Shown here piece after piece: positions 1 through 6,534 of a DNA stretch of 64,000 nucleotides. Positions within the stretch are counted from its first letter, which is position 1. The number at the start of each line of letters is the position of its first letter. Where the stretch lies: positions 62,001 to 126,000 of the forward strand of contig DYJA01000006.1 in assembly GCA_020723345.1 (NCBI GenBank). Reading direction: 5' to 3'. Origin of the DNA: Candidatus Aquidulcis sp. GTDB lineage: Bacteria > Chloroflexota > Anaerolineae > UBA4142. The position numbers were made by a program, and so were the translations under genes. The notes under the pieces were generated by a model. The model was not told where the DNA came from, did no database searches, and saw only the letters and a program-made list of their open reading frames with translations.

Positions 1-45
1 AGCGCGGTGTTTTACGATACCAAAGTCAAAGTGGTCAAGGCGTAG
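1..45 (+). CDS. C-terminal end of a protein, possibly a molybdopterin oxidoreductase
   Basis: Only the last 14 residues are present, ending FYDTKVKVVKA and a TAG stop. Molybdopterin oxidoreductases of the polysulfide-reductase type often end in a similar FxDxxVxVxK stretch, and the next genes (FmdE-like protein, moaA) fit molybdoenzyme metabolism. The fragment is too short for a firm call. Confidence 0.35.
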   Translation, partial: SAVFYDTKVKVVKA

Positions 46-54
46 GTGGAAAAA

Positions 55-91
55 GACCTGTCAGGTTTTCGCGCAAGCGACCTGACAGGTC
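55..91 (+). terminator. Hairpin after the first gene
   Basis: A perfect 12-bp inverted repeat (55-66 with 80-91) has a 13-nt loop and starts 9 bases after the stop codon. There is no T-run, so it may be an mRNA 3'-end stabiliser rather than a strict intrinsic terminator. It resembles the gene-end hairpins at 2088 and 17079. Confidence 0.5.
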
Positions 92-103
92 GCGTTGACG
101 ATC

Positions 104-349
104 ATGAACCAACTATCGCGTCGCGAGCTCTTTCGATTTGTCACACAGCCAATCCGGCGCGTCGGAGCAAGCGAGAAACGCGCGCACGCGCTCGCCGCGC
201 TCACGCGCGTCGACGCTCCTCCGTCGCAGCAATGCGCGCGCTGTTACGCGCCGTTTGATGCGGCAGTGGACGAAACGTTCTGCCCGACGTGTCGCGCGAA
301 CGACGCCAAGAATCGCGAACTGATACGCGCGCTGACGAAAGACTCCTAG
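104..349 (+). CDS. Small zinc-ribbon protein of unknown function
   Basis: About 81 residues. The N-terminus is basic with an RRELFRF stretch. The second half holds CARC and CPTC separated by about 12 residues, which fits a four-cysteine zinc ribbon. I chose ATG at 104; TTG at 95 is an alternative, and neither has a clear ribosome binding site. It lies between a possible molybdoenzyme and an FmdE-like gene, so an accessory role in molybdoenzyme assembly is conceivable, but no family is recognised. Confidence 0.5.
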   Translation: MNQLSRRELFRFVTQPIRRVGASEKRAHALAALTRVDAPPSQQCARCYAPFDAAVDETFCPTCRANDAKNRELIRALTKDS

Positions 350-398
350 TTCGCTTTGCCAGTCTCACGACTGGCAATTTTGTTGCGGAGAAACAACG

Positions 399-1070
399 AT
401 GCAAGATTTACAAGACCTGCTCGCGCAGTCCGCGCGTCAACATCGCAATCATCTGTGTCCGCGCCAAGTGCTTGGTGTGCGGATGGGCATGTATGCCGCT
501 GAACTCTTTGATCTCGTTTTGCCTCAAACCGACAAACGATTGCTTGCGTTTGTCGAAACCGATGGCTGTCTCGTGGATGGTATCACGGCGGCGACTGGCT
601 GCGCCGTAGGACATCGCACGTTGCGCGTGATGGATTACGGAAAAAGCGCGGCGACGTTCGTAGACACGCTCACCGAACGCGCGATGCGAATCGCCCCCAC
701 GCGCGAGTCGCGTACGCGCGCGCTCGCCTACGCGCCGGATGCCCCAGATCGATGGCACGCGCAACTTGAAGCGTACCAGGTGATGCCAACCGCCGGACTT
801 TTGCGCGCCGGCCCGGTGTTCCTGACAGTTTCACTCAAAGCGATGATCAGTCATCACGGTCGGCGGATTGTTTGCGAGCAATGTGGCGAAGACATCATCA
901 ACGAACGCCAAACGCACGCGAACGGGAAAATACTCTGCCGCGCCTGCGCCTTTGGAGCATACTATCAAGTTGCAGAAAGCGCAGATCAAAACTATCTCCG
1001 TTTGACACAACCGCGAGAACGCGGTACACTATTGCTAGATCATGCAAGACTCTTTTGGGCGAACGATTGA
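399..1070 (+). CDS. FmdE-like protein with C-terminal zinc ribbon
   Basis: A 223-residue protein resembling FmdE (formylmethanofuran dehydrogenase subunit E family). The N-terminal half has the family's CPRQVLGVRMG stretch, then a VETDGCLVDGI segment and a CAVGHRTL segment with conserved Cys/His. The C-terminus has a CEQCG...CRAC zinc ribbon. Many bacterial FmdE proteins sit beside molybdenum enzymes and are not true methanofuran enzymes, so the exact role is unknown. The ATG has a good GGAGAA site 7 bases upstream. The 3' end overlaps moaA by 29 bases and also contains the moaA promoter. Confidence 0.75.
   Translation: MQDLQDLLAQSARQHRNHLCPRQVLGVRMGMYAAELFDLVLPQTDKRLLAFVETDGCLVDGITAATGCAVGHRTLRVMDYGKSAATFVDTLTERAMRIAPTRESRTRALAYAPDAPDRWHAQLEAYQVMPTAGLLRAGPVFLTVSLKAMISHHGRRIVCEQCGEDIINERQTHANGKILCRACAFGAYYQVAESADQNYLRLTQPRERGTLLLDHARLFWAND
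1002..1030 (+). promoter_or_regulatory. Sigma-70-type promoter of moaA, inside the upstream gene
   Basis: TTGACA at 1002-1007 and TACACT at 1025-1030 are separated by 17 bases. Transcription would start near 1037, only about 5 bases before the moaA ATG, so the transcript may be leaderless. No Shine-Dalgarno sequence precedes the ATG. Confidence 0.75.
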
Positions 1071-2082
1071 CTATCTCCGAATTTCAGTCACCGAGGCGTG
1101 CAACTTCCGCTGCGTCTACTGCGCGCCGAATGGGCACGTTGCGCCGCAAACCTCGCCGCTGACGGTGGAAGAAATCGAGCGCGTCGCGCGCGCGGCAGTC
1201 GCGCTCGGCGTCAGCAAGATCCGTCTGACCGGCGGCGAGCCGCTGCTCCGCCGCGATATCGTCGAGATCGTGCGCGCGGTCGCGTCGGTCCAAGGTGTGC
1301 GCGATCTCGCGTTGACGACGAACGGCTTTTTGCTCGCGCGCCTCGCGCGCGAACTGGCGAACGCCGGACTGAACCGCGTCAACATCTCGCTGGACACGCT
1401 GCGCCGCGAACGTTTCGCGCAAATTACGGGCGTTCGCGCGATTTCGCCGACTGGCACAAGTGAGGCGCAACCGGAAAGGCAGGCAGGCGAAAGCGCGCGA
1501 CAAGACGCGTTCGACGCGGTGTGGGCGGGCATTCGCGCGGCGGAGGACGCCGGACTCGCGCCGGTCAAGATCAACGTCGTCGCGCTGCGCGGCATCAACG
1601 ACGACGAGTTTGAAGATTTCGCGCGGCTCACGCTCACGCATCCCTGGCACGTGCGCTTTATCGAACTGATGCCGGTCGGCGCGAACGACGCGGCGCGCGA
1701 GTTGTTCAATCGCCATTTCATTTCCGCCGACGAATTGATCGCGCGCTTGCCCGAACTCGCGCAAAGCGACGCGCCGCGTGGCAATGGACCCGCGCGCACG
1801 TATCGCCTACCGGGCGCGGAAACCACTATCGGTTTCATCACACCGGCGAGCGAGCATTTCTGTAACGCGTGCAATCGAATCCGCGTGACCGCACACGGCG
1901 CGGTGTGCGCGTGTCTGTTCGGCAGCAACCAGATGGATTTGCGCCAAGTGCTGTGCGAAAACGTCAACGAGAATGCGCTGCAAGAATTACTCGCGCGCGC
2001 GATCGGCTCCAAGCCAGAACAGCATCCCTCCGGCGATGACTTTGCGATTCACGTCCAAGCGATGTCGAAGATCGGCGGATGA
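1042..2082 (+). CDS. moaA: GTP 3',8-cyclase MoaA
   Basis: A radical SAM enzyme that, with MoaC, turns GTP into cyclic pyranopterin monophosphate, the first step of molybdenum cofactor synthesis. The N-terminal 4Fe-4S ligands are Cys20, Cys24 and Cys27 (CNFRCVYC). The C-terminal cluster motif CNACNRIRV with a third Cys about 13 residues later is present, and the protein ends in the functional Gly-Gly tail. About 20-25 extra residues lie between the ITG strand and the DAVWAGI helix (about residues 133-157), encoded near 1435-1512. The gene has its own promoter and no ribosome binding site. It lies beside a possible molybdoenzyme and an FmdE-like gene. Confidence 0.96.
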   Translation: MQDSFGRTIDYLRISVTEACNFRCVYCAPNGHVAPQTSPLTVEEIERVARAAVALGVSKIRLTGGEPLLRRDIVEIVRAVASVQGVRDLALTTNGFLLARLARELANAGLNRVNISLDTLRRERFAQITGVRAISPTGTSEAQPERQAGESARQDAFDAVWAGIRAAEDAGLAPVKINVVALRGINDDEFEDFARLTLTHPWHVRFIELMPVGANDAARELFNRHFISADELIARLPELAQSDAPRGNGPARTYRLPGAETTIGFITPASEHFCNACNRIRVTAHGAVCACLFGSNQMDLRQVLCENVNENALQELLARAIGSKPEQHPSGDDFAIHVQAMSKIGG

Positions 2083-2087
2083 CTTTT

Positions 2088-2120
2088 AGACCCGAAGGGT
2101 TTACGAAACCCTTCGGGTCT
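2088..2120 (+). terminator. Intrinsic terminator after moaA
   Basis: A perfect 15-bp stem (2088-2102 with 2106-2120) with a 3-nt loop starts 5 bases after the stop codon. The core word ACCCGAAGGGTTT resembles the ACCCGACAGGTTT core of the hairpin at 17079. Confidence 0.8.
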
Positions 2121-2143
2121 TTGTCGTAGAAACATCAACCATC

Positions 2144-2872
2144 GTGGACTTGAATTCTTTCGGCGTCGTATTCACCATCTTCCTCGCCATCTTCACGCAA
2201 AGTCTAACCGGGTTCGGCACCGGGCTGGTCTCGATGGCGCTCTTGCCTGCGCTCGTCGGAATTCGCGAATCCGCGCCGCTCGTCGCGTTGACGGCGGGGA
2301 CTTTGGAATTGGCGTTAGTCATTCGCTATCGCGATACCTTGAACGTGCAATCGGTCTGGCGATTGTTGCTCGCCGCGCTCGTCGGCATTCCGCTGGGAAT
2401 TGTTTTGCTGCGAAATTTGGACGAAAGAGTTGTGCTTACGTTCCTGGGAATTATTCTCGTCGGATATCCGGTGTACGCATTGTTCAATCCCCACTTGCCA
2501 AAACTCGACGGCAGACCGTGGCCCTATCTTTTCGGTTTCGTCGCGGGACTTTTGGGCGGCGCGTACAACACATCGGGACCGCCGGTGATTATTTACGGCG
2601 ACAGCCATCGCTGGTCGCCCGCCGAATTCAAAGCGAACTTGCAGGGTTTCTTTTTGCTCAACGATGCGCTCGTGATCGCGAGTCACGCGCTCAATGGCAA
2701 TCTGACTTCCTGGGTCTGGCAAACTTACCTGATGACGATCCCGGGAATCGCGTTTGGCATGATCGGCGGACTCGCGCTCAGCCGATTCATCAACCCGGCG
2801 ACCTTTCGCAAAATCGTGTTGGCACTCTTGATCGTTCTGGGTCTGCGAATGATCGCGAGTGTATTGATCTGA
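2144..2872 (+). CDS. TSUP-family membrane permease (TauE/SafE-like)
   Basis: A 242-residue polytopic inner-membrane protein with about seven to eight hydrophobic segments. The two halves repeat the TSUP signature: an N-terminal FTQSLTGFGTGLVS loop and a mid-protein GGAYNTSGPPVIIY loop. The family moves sulfonates, sulfite or other organic anions across the membrane; the substrate here cannot be told. The GTG start lacks an obvious ribosome binding site. The gene stands alone between the moaA terminator and the peptidase promoter. Confidence 0.85.
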   Translation: MDLNSFGVVFTIFLAIFTQSLTGFGTGLVSMALLPALVGIRESAPLVALTAGTLELALVIRYRDTLNVQSVWRLLLAALVGIPLGIVLLRNLDERVVLTFLGIILVGYPVYALFNPHLPKLDGRPWPYLFGFVAGLLGGAYNTSGPPVIIYGDSHRWSPAEFKANLQGFFLLNDALVIASHALNGNLTSWVWQTYLMTIPGIAFGMIGGLALSRFINPATFRKIVLALLIVLGLRMIASVLI

Positions 2873-2896
2873 CTTTTCATCACGGCACAAATCCTA

Positions 2897-2925
2897 TTGT
2901 GCGACGCCGTCTCGCGCGTTATGAT
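2897..2925 (+). promoter_or_regulatory. Promoter of the M28 peptidase gene
   Basis: TTGTGC at 2897-2902 and TATGAT at 2920-2925 with a 17-bp spacer. The -10 box ends 7 bases before the ATG at 2933, which implies a leaderless mRNA. Confidence 0.6.
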
Positions 2926-2932
2926 TTCGGCG

Positions 2933-4603
2933 ATGCGACATTCGACTACTTGGATTCGGCGCGTCATTCTGCTGTTGAGTTTGTGGGCGTTGAGCGCCGG
3001 AATTGCCCACGCGACGCAAGGTATCGACGCGCCCGTCCTCGCGCGCGCCGAAATGACCGGCGCGTCAACGCCGACTCTCCCGACGTACGCGCTCTTGCGC
3101 GACGCAAACAATCGCGATTACGCGCTCGTCGTCGCGTCGCTGAGCCAATTGCAGCAAAGCGGTACGACTTTTCGCGTGCTCAACGCGAACGCGTCGCGCG
3201 CCAGCGATTTCATCATCGCGCGGGAACGCCGCGCGGGCGCGCGAGCGCAAGCCGCGCAGCAATTTTCTGTGCTGTACGACGATGGTCGGCAAATCGTCGC
3301 GCGCCTCCCGTTCGCGCAAGCCGACGCGCTGTCCGCGCTCGGATTTTCGCTTCAGCGGCTCGACGACGCACCGATAGTTTTTCGCGCCGCGCCGGCTCTG
3401 CGCGCGCCGCGCGTTTTCCTGCCCGATCCAAACGTCGCCGCGATGATCGCGCAGGTGCAATCGAGCACCGTGTCGGACTACACCGCGCAACTCAGCGGCG
3501 AAACCCCGGCAACCATCGGCGGCGCGCCGTACACGATCGCCTCACGTCACACCAATTCTGGAACGCACATTCAAAAAGCCACGCAGTACGTCTATGAACG
3601 AATGCAGACGCTCGGCTTGACGACGAGTTATCACAATTGGAGCGCGTGCGGCATTTCGAATCGCAATGTGATCGGCGAGAAAATCGGCGCGACGCGTCCA
3701 AGCGAAATCGTGCTCGTCGTCGCGCACTTGGACGATCAACCCTCCATCACTTATGCGCCCGGCGCGGACGACAACGCGAGCGGTTCGGTCGGCGTGTTGA
3801 TCGCGGCGGAAATTTTGCGCCAATATAATTTCGAGCGGACACTGCGATTCGTTTTTTTCACTGGCGAAGAGCAAGGATTGTGCGGCAGCAATCGGTACGC
3901 CAGCGATGTATCCGGTCAAAACATCGTCGCAGTCCACAACCTGGATATGATCGCGTGGAACGCGGTGAATGGTCCCACACTGCGCTTGCACACACGCGCG
4001 AGCGATCCCGGTTATTCCAGCGATCTCGTGATCGCTAACACATTCGTCAACGTCGTCAGCGCGTACGGCTTGAGCGGCAATCTTTCGCCGATTGTCGATC
4101 CAGACAGCATCGGCTTTAGCGATCACGCATCGTTTTGGGCGCGCGGTTTTCCTGCGATTTTGGCAATCGAAGACGACGTGAGCGATTTCAACGCGTACTA
4201 TCACACGACGAACGATCGCTTGGCGCGGCTTGATCTCACATATTTTACCAATTTTGTCAAGGCATCGGTCGGCACCGTCGCGCATCTCGCGCTGCCGCTG
4301 ACCGAGACCGGCGTTTTGCGCGGCACGGTCTCGGACGCGGCGACGCTGCTCCCACTTCCCAACGCGTGGGTGCAAGCGACCTGGGAGTCAAGTTCCACGT
4401 TTACGCAAACGAATGCGAGCGGCGTGTACACTTTCACTTTACCGGTCGCGACGTACAGTGTGACCGCTTCCGCGCCGCGCTATGTATTCCAAACCGCGAC
4501 GGGCATCGTCGTCACGACGACGATCACGACGACGCGCGACCTTTCGCTCACACCGGCATCGCAAATCATTTTCGCGCCGCGCATCAGCAAAAATGCGCCG
4601 TAG
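2933..4603 (+). CDS. Secreted M28-family zinc aminopeptidase with a C-terminal carboxypeptidase-regulatory-like domain
   Basis: A 556-residue exported protein. Residues 1-28 form a signal peptide (basic start, hydrophobic core, cleavage after GIAHA). The catalytic M28 domain shows the zinc-binding and catalytic motifs in order: AHLDDQP, GADDNASGS, FFTGEEQGLCGS, NLDMIAWN and SDHASFWARG. After it comes a Greek-key carboxypeptidase-regulatory-like domain (GVLRGTVSDAATLLPLPNAWV), common in secreted peptidases. It probably trims peptides outside the cell. I chose ATG 2933 because it begins the signal peptide and sits one base after the predicted transcription start. Confidence 0.88.
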   Translation: MRHSTTWIRRVILLLSLWALSAGIAHATQGIDAPVLARAEMTGASTPTLPTYALLRDANNRDYALVVASLSQLQQSGTTFRVLNANASRASDFIIARERRAGARAQAAQQFSVLYDDGRQIVARLPFAQADALSALGFSLQRLDDAPIVFRAAPALRAPRVFLPDPNVAAMIAQVQSSTVSDYTAQLSGETPATIGGAPYTIASRHTNSGTHIQKATQYVYERMQTLGLTTSYHNWSACGISNRNVIGEKIGATRPSEIVLVVAHLDDQPSITYAPGADDNASGSVGVLIAAEILRQYNFERTLRFVFFTGEEQGLCGSNRYASDVSGQNIVAVHNLDMIAWNAVNGPTLRLHTRASDPGYSSDLVIANTFVNVVSAYGLSGNLSPIVDPDSIGFSDHASFWARGFPAILAIEDDVSDFNAYYHTTNDRLARLDLTYFTNFVKASVGTVAHLALPLTETGVLRGTVSDAATLLPLPNAWVQATWESSSTFTQTNASGVYTFTLPVATYSVTASAPRYVFQTATGIVVTTTITTTRDLSLTPASQIIFAPRISKNAP

Positions 4604-4618
4604 GATTGGGTGTTGGCG

Positions 4619-4647
4619 TTGACGCTGTTTTTCTTCTCTGCTATAAT
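4619..4647 (+). promoter_or_regulatory. Promoter of the response-regulator gene
   Basis: TTGACG at 4619-4624, a 17-bp spacer and a perfect TATAAT at 4642-4647. The leader is about 30 bases and carries a GAGGAGAAA ribosome binding site before ATG 4684. Confidence 0.8.
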
Positions 4648-4683
4648 CTGGGCCGAAGAGCGACGTTACGCGAGGAGAAACTT

Positions 4684-5385
4684 ATGCGACCCGCAAAAAT
4701 TCTAGTCGTGGACGACGAACCGCATCTCGTCAAACTCGTGCGGTCGAATCTGGAAGCGCTGCATTACAAAGTGCTTGCCGCGTTGGACGGACCCAGCGGC
4801 TTGGCGATGGTCGAGAAAGAAGGCGTCGATCTCGTCATTCTCGACATTATGCTGCCGGGGATGGACGGCTTTGACGTGCTGCAAAAAATCCGCGAGTTTT
4901 CGTCGGTGCCGGTGATCATGCTGACCGCAAAAGATCAGGACGTCGACATCGTCAAGGGCTTGCGACTGGGCGCGGACGATTATGTGAAAAAACCATTCAG
5001 CGTTCACGAATTGCTCGCGCGCGTCGAAGCAGTCTTGCGGCGCGCCGCGCCGAGCGACGAAGTGCAAGCGCGCCCGCCCTTCGTCTGCGACGATTTTACG
5101 ATGGACTTTCAGCAGCGGCGCGTGACTGTGCGCGGCAAAGACATTCGGATGGGACCCACCGAATATCGACTCCTCGCGCAACTCGTGCAAAACGCCGGGC
5201 GCGTGATGCTCCACGCCGATTTGCTCCGCAAAGTGTGGGGACCCGAGTACGGCAACGAGACGGAATATCTGCGCGTCTACGTCAGTTATCTCCGCAACAA
5301 AATCGAAGAAGATCCGGCGAACCCCAAATATATTTTGACCGAACACGGCGTCGGATACATGTTCAAGCGACCGGAAGGCAGTTAG
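4684..5385 (+). CDS. OmpR/PhoB-family response regulator
   Basis: A 233-residue two-domain transcription regulator. The receiver domain (about residues 1-115) has the acidic pair in VVDDE, the phosphorylated Asp in VILDIMLPGMDG, Thr in MLTAKD and Lys in VKKPF. The winged-helix DNA-binding domain (about 130-230) has the TEYRLLAQL and RVYVSYLRNKIE signatures. No kinase gene is adjacent; the hybrid kinase at 6533-9562 carries its own receivers, so the partner is unknown. It is a single-gene unit with its own promoter and terminator. Confidence 0.93.
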   Translation: MRPAKILVVDDEPHLVKLVRSNLEALHYKVLAALDGPSGLAMVEKEGVDLVILDIMLPGMDGFDVLQKIREFSSVPVIMLTAKDQDVDIVKGLRLGADDYVKKPFSVHELLARVEAVLRRAAPSDEVQARPPFVCDDFTMDFQQRRVTVRGKDIRMGPTEYRLLAQLVQNAGRVMLHADLLRKVWGPEYGNETEYLRVYVSYLRNKIEEDPANPKYILTEHGVGYMFKRPEGS

Positions 5386-5393
5386 ATGAAAAG

Positions 5394-5417
5394 GGCAGGC
5401 GTTGCGCCTGCCTTTTT
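5394..5417 (+). terminator. Intrinsic terminator after the response regulator
   Basis: An 8-bp G+C-rich stem (5394-5401 with 5405-5412), a 3-nt loop and five T residues lie 8 bases after the stop codon. Confidence 0.9.
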
Positions 5418-5432
5418 GCATGCTCGCCATTT

Positions 5433-5461
5433 TTGACAGTTTGCTCCGAGTACGCTATAAT
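5433..5461 (+). promoter_or_regulatory. Consensus promoter of the fur-rubrerythrin operon
   Basis: A perfect TTGACA (5433-5438), a 17-bp spacer and a perfect TATAAT (5456-5461). A strong promoter of this kind suggests that the unit is controlled mainly by repression. Confidence 0.9.
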
Positions 5462-5469
5462 CAATAATG

Positions 5470-5485
5470 ATTCCAATTAAGGAAT
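5470..5485 (+). promoter_or_regulatory. Probable Fur/PerR operator
   Basis: The palindrome ATTCC-AATTAA-GGAAT begins 8 bases after the -10 box and covers the likely transcription start. The position and A+T-rich dyad fit autorepression by the Fur-family protein encoded next. The sequence is not the textbook Fur or PerR box, so specificity is inferred from position. Confidence 0.6.
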
Positions 5486-5494
5486 TGTTTCAAA

Positions 5495-5935
5495 ATGCCG
5501 AAAGATCGCGTCGCCGAGTTTTCTGAAGGATTGCGCCAAGCCGGTCTGCGCCTGACTGCGCCGCGGCTCGCCATTTGCCGCGCGCTCGCCGACAATACGT
5601 CGCACCCAACCGCCGTGCAGTTGCACACGCAATTGCGCGACGAATTTCCGACGCTCAGTCTGGCAACCGTGTACAGCACGCTCAACACGCTCGCCTCTCT
5701 CGGTTTGGTTCACGAATTAGGAAACGCCGGCGACGGGCAAAAACACTACGACCCCTTTACGACGCCGCACGCGAATTTGATTTGTACGCGCTGCCACCAG
5801 ATTCGCGATCTGGCTGACCGCGCGCTGCAAACCGTCAGCCAGCGCGTCGCCGAACAATCGGGGTACCAGATTCAAGGAGCGCGCATCGTCTACTACGGCG
5901 TATGCCCGGCGTGCGCTAAACGCCGCGTACGATAG
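5495..5935 (+). CDS. Fur-family metalloregulator, probably PerR-like
   Basis: A 146-residue protein with an N-terminal winged helix (GLRLTAPRLAICRAL, then SLATVYSTLNTLASLGLV) and a C-terminal metal-binding and dimerisation domain. The domain has CTRC (near residue 98) and CPAC (near 138), the structural zinc ligands, plus HANLIC and HYDPF with regulatory-metal histidines. Rubrerythrin follows 29 bases downstream, which points to peroxide sensing rather than iron uptake. The promoter carries a palindrome suited to autoregulation. No clear ribosome binding site precedes the ATG. Confidence 0.92.
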   Translation: MPKDRVAEFSEGLRQAGLRLTAPRLAICRALADNTSHPTAVQLHTQLRDEFPTLSLATVYSTLNTLASLGLVHELGNAGDGQKHYDPFTTPHANLICTRCHQIRDLADRALQTVSQRVAEQSGYQIQGARIVYYGVCPACAKRRVR

Positions 5936-5964
5936 AAAATTCACTCACCCAAGGAGGTCGAAAA

Positions 5965-6468
5965 ATGAGAGAAATGACGAAAGCCAACTTGTCTGCCGCG
6001 TTCGCCGGCGAGAGTCAGGCGCACATGAAATACCTGGCATTCGCCGACATCGCCGAGCGCGACGGATTCCCGAACGTCGCGCGCTTGTTCCGCGCCGCGT
6101 CGTTCGCCGAACAGATGCACGCGACGGCGCATTTGCGCGCGCTCAGCGGCATCGGCGAAACGGTCGCCAACCTCGAAGCCGCGATTGGCGGCGAGACGTT
6201 CGAAGTGAACGAAATGTACCCGGCGTACTCGGCGGTGGCGAAAACACAAGACGAAAAAGGCGCGATCCAAAGCATGGAGCGCGCGTTCGAGGCAGAAAAA
6301 GTCCACGCGCAACTGTACACGCGCGCGAAAGAATCTGCCGTCGCGAAAAAGGATTTCGATCTCAGCGCGATCTTCGTCTGCGAAGTGTGCGGCTGGACCG
6401 TCGAAGGCGCAGCGCCGGAGAAATGCCCGTTGTGCGGCGCGCCCGGAAAAAGATTCCGCAAGTTCTAA
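5965..6468 (+). CDS. rbr: Rubrerythrin
   Basis: A 167-residue non-haem iron protein that reduces hydrogen peroxide in anaerobes and microaerophiles. The N-terminal ferritin-like four-helix domain carries the diiron ligands in GESQAHMKY, SFAEQMHATAH and FEAEKVHAQ. The C-terminal rubredoxin domain has CEVCG and CPLCG, which ligate the electron-transfer iron. AAGGAGGT is an ideal ribosome binding site. It is co-transcribed with the Fur-family gene, which makes a simple peroxide-defence operon. Confidence 0.96.
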   Translation: MREMTKANLSAAFAGESQAHMKYLAFADIAERDGFPNVARLFRAASFAEQMHATAHLRALSGIGETVANLEAAIGGETFEVNEMYPAYSAVAKTQDEKGAIQSMERAFEAEKVHAQLYTRAKESAVAKKDFDLSAIFVCEVCGWTVEGAAPEKCPLCGAPGKRFRKF

Positions 6469-6474
6469 CCGCGC

Positions 6475-6534
6475 AAGGGCGAAGCATTTTTTGTCCTTCG
6501 ACTCCGCTCAGGATGCAAAAAATGTTTCGCCCTT
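6475..6534. repeat. REP-like palindromic repeat, copy A
   Basis: 19-base arms (6475-6493 with 6516-6534) with the core AAGGGCGAAGCATTTTT flank a loop containing CCTTCGACTCCGCTCAGGA. A second copy with the same arms lies at 49335-49408. The right edge supplies the TAA stop of the minus-strand kinase, and the element sits between two convergent genes, so it may also terminate both. Confidence 0.85.

Noticed and set aside
1116-2012. A long open frame on the minus strand opposite moaA
   Set aside because: High G+C codon bias makes antisense frames open. The plus strand encodes a full MoaA with all motifs; the antisense product has no recognisable features.
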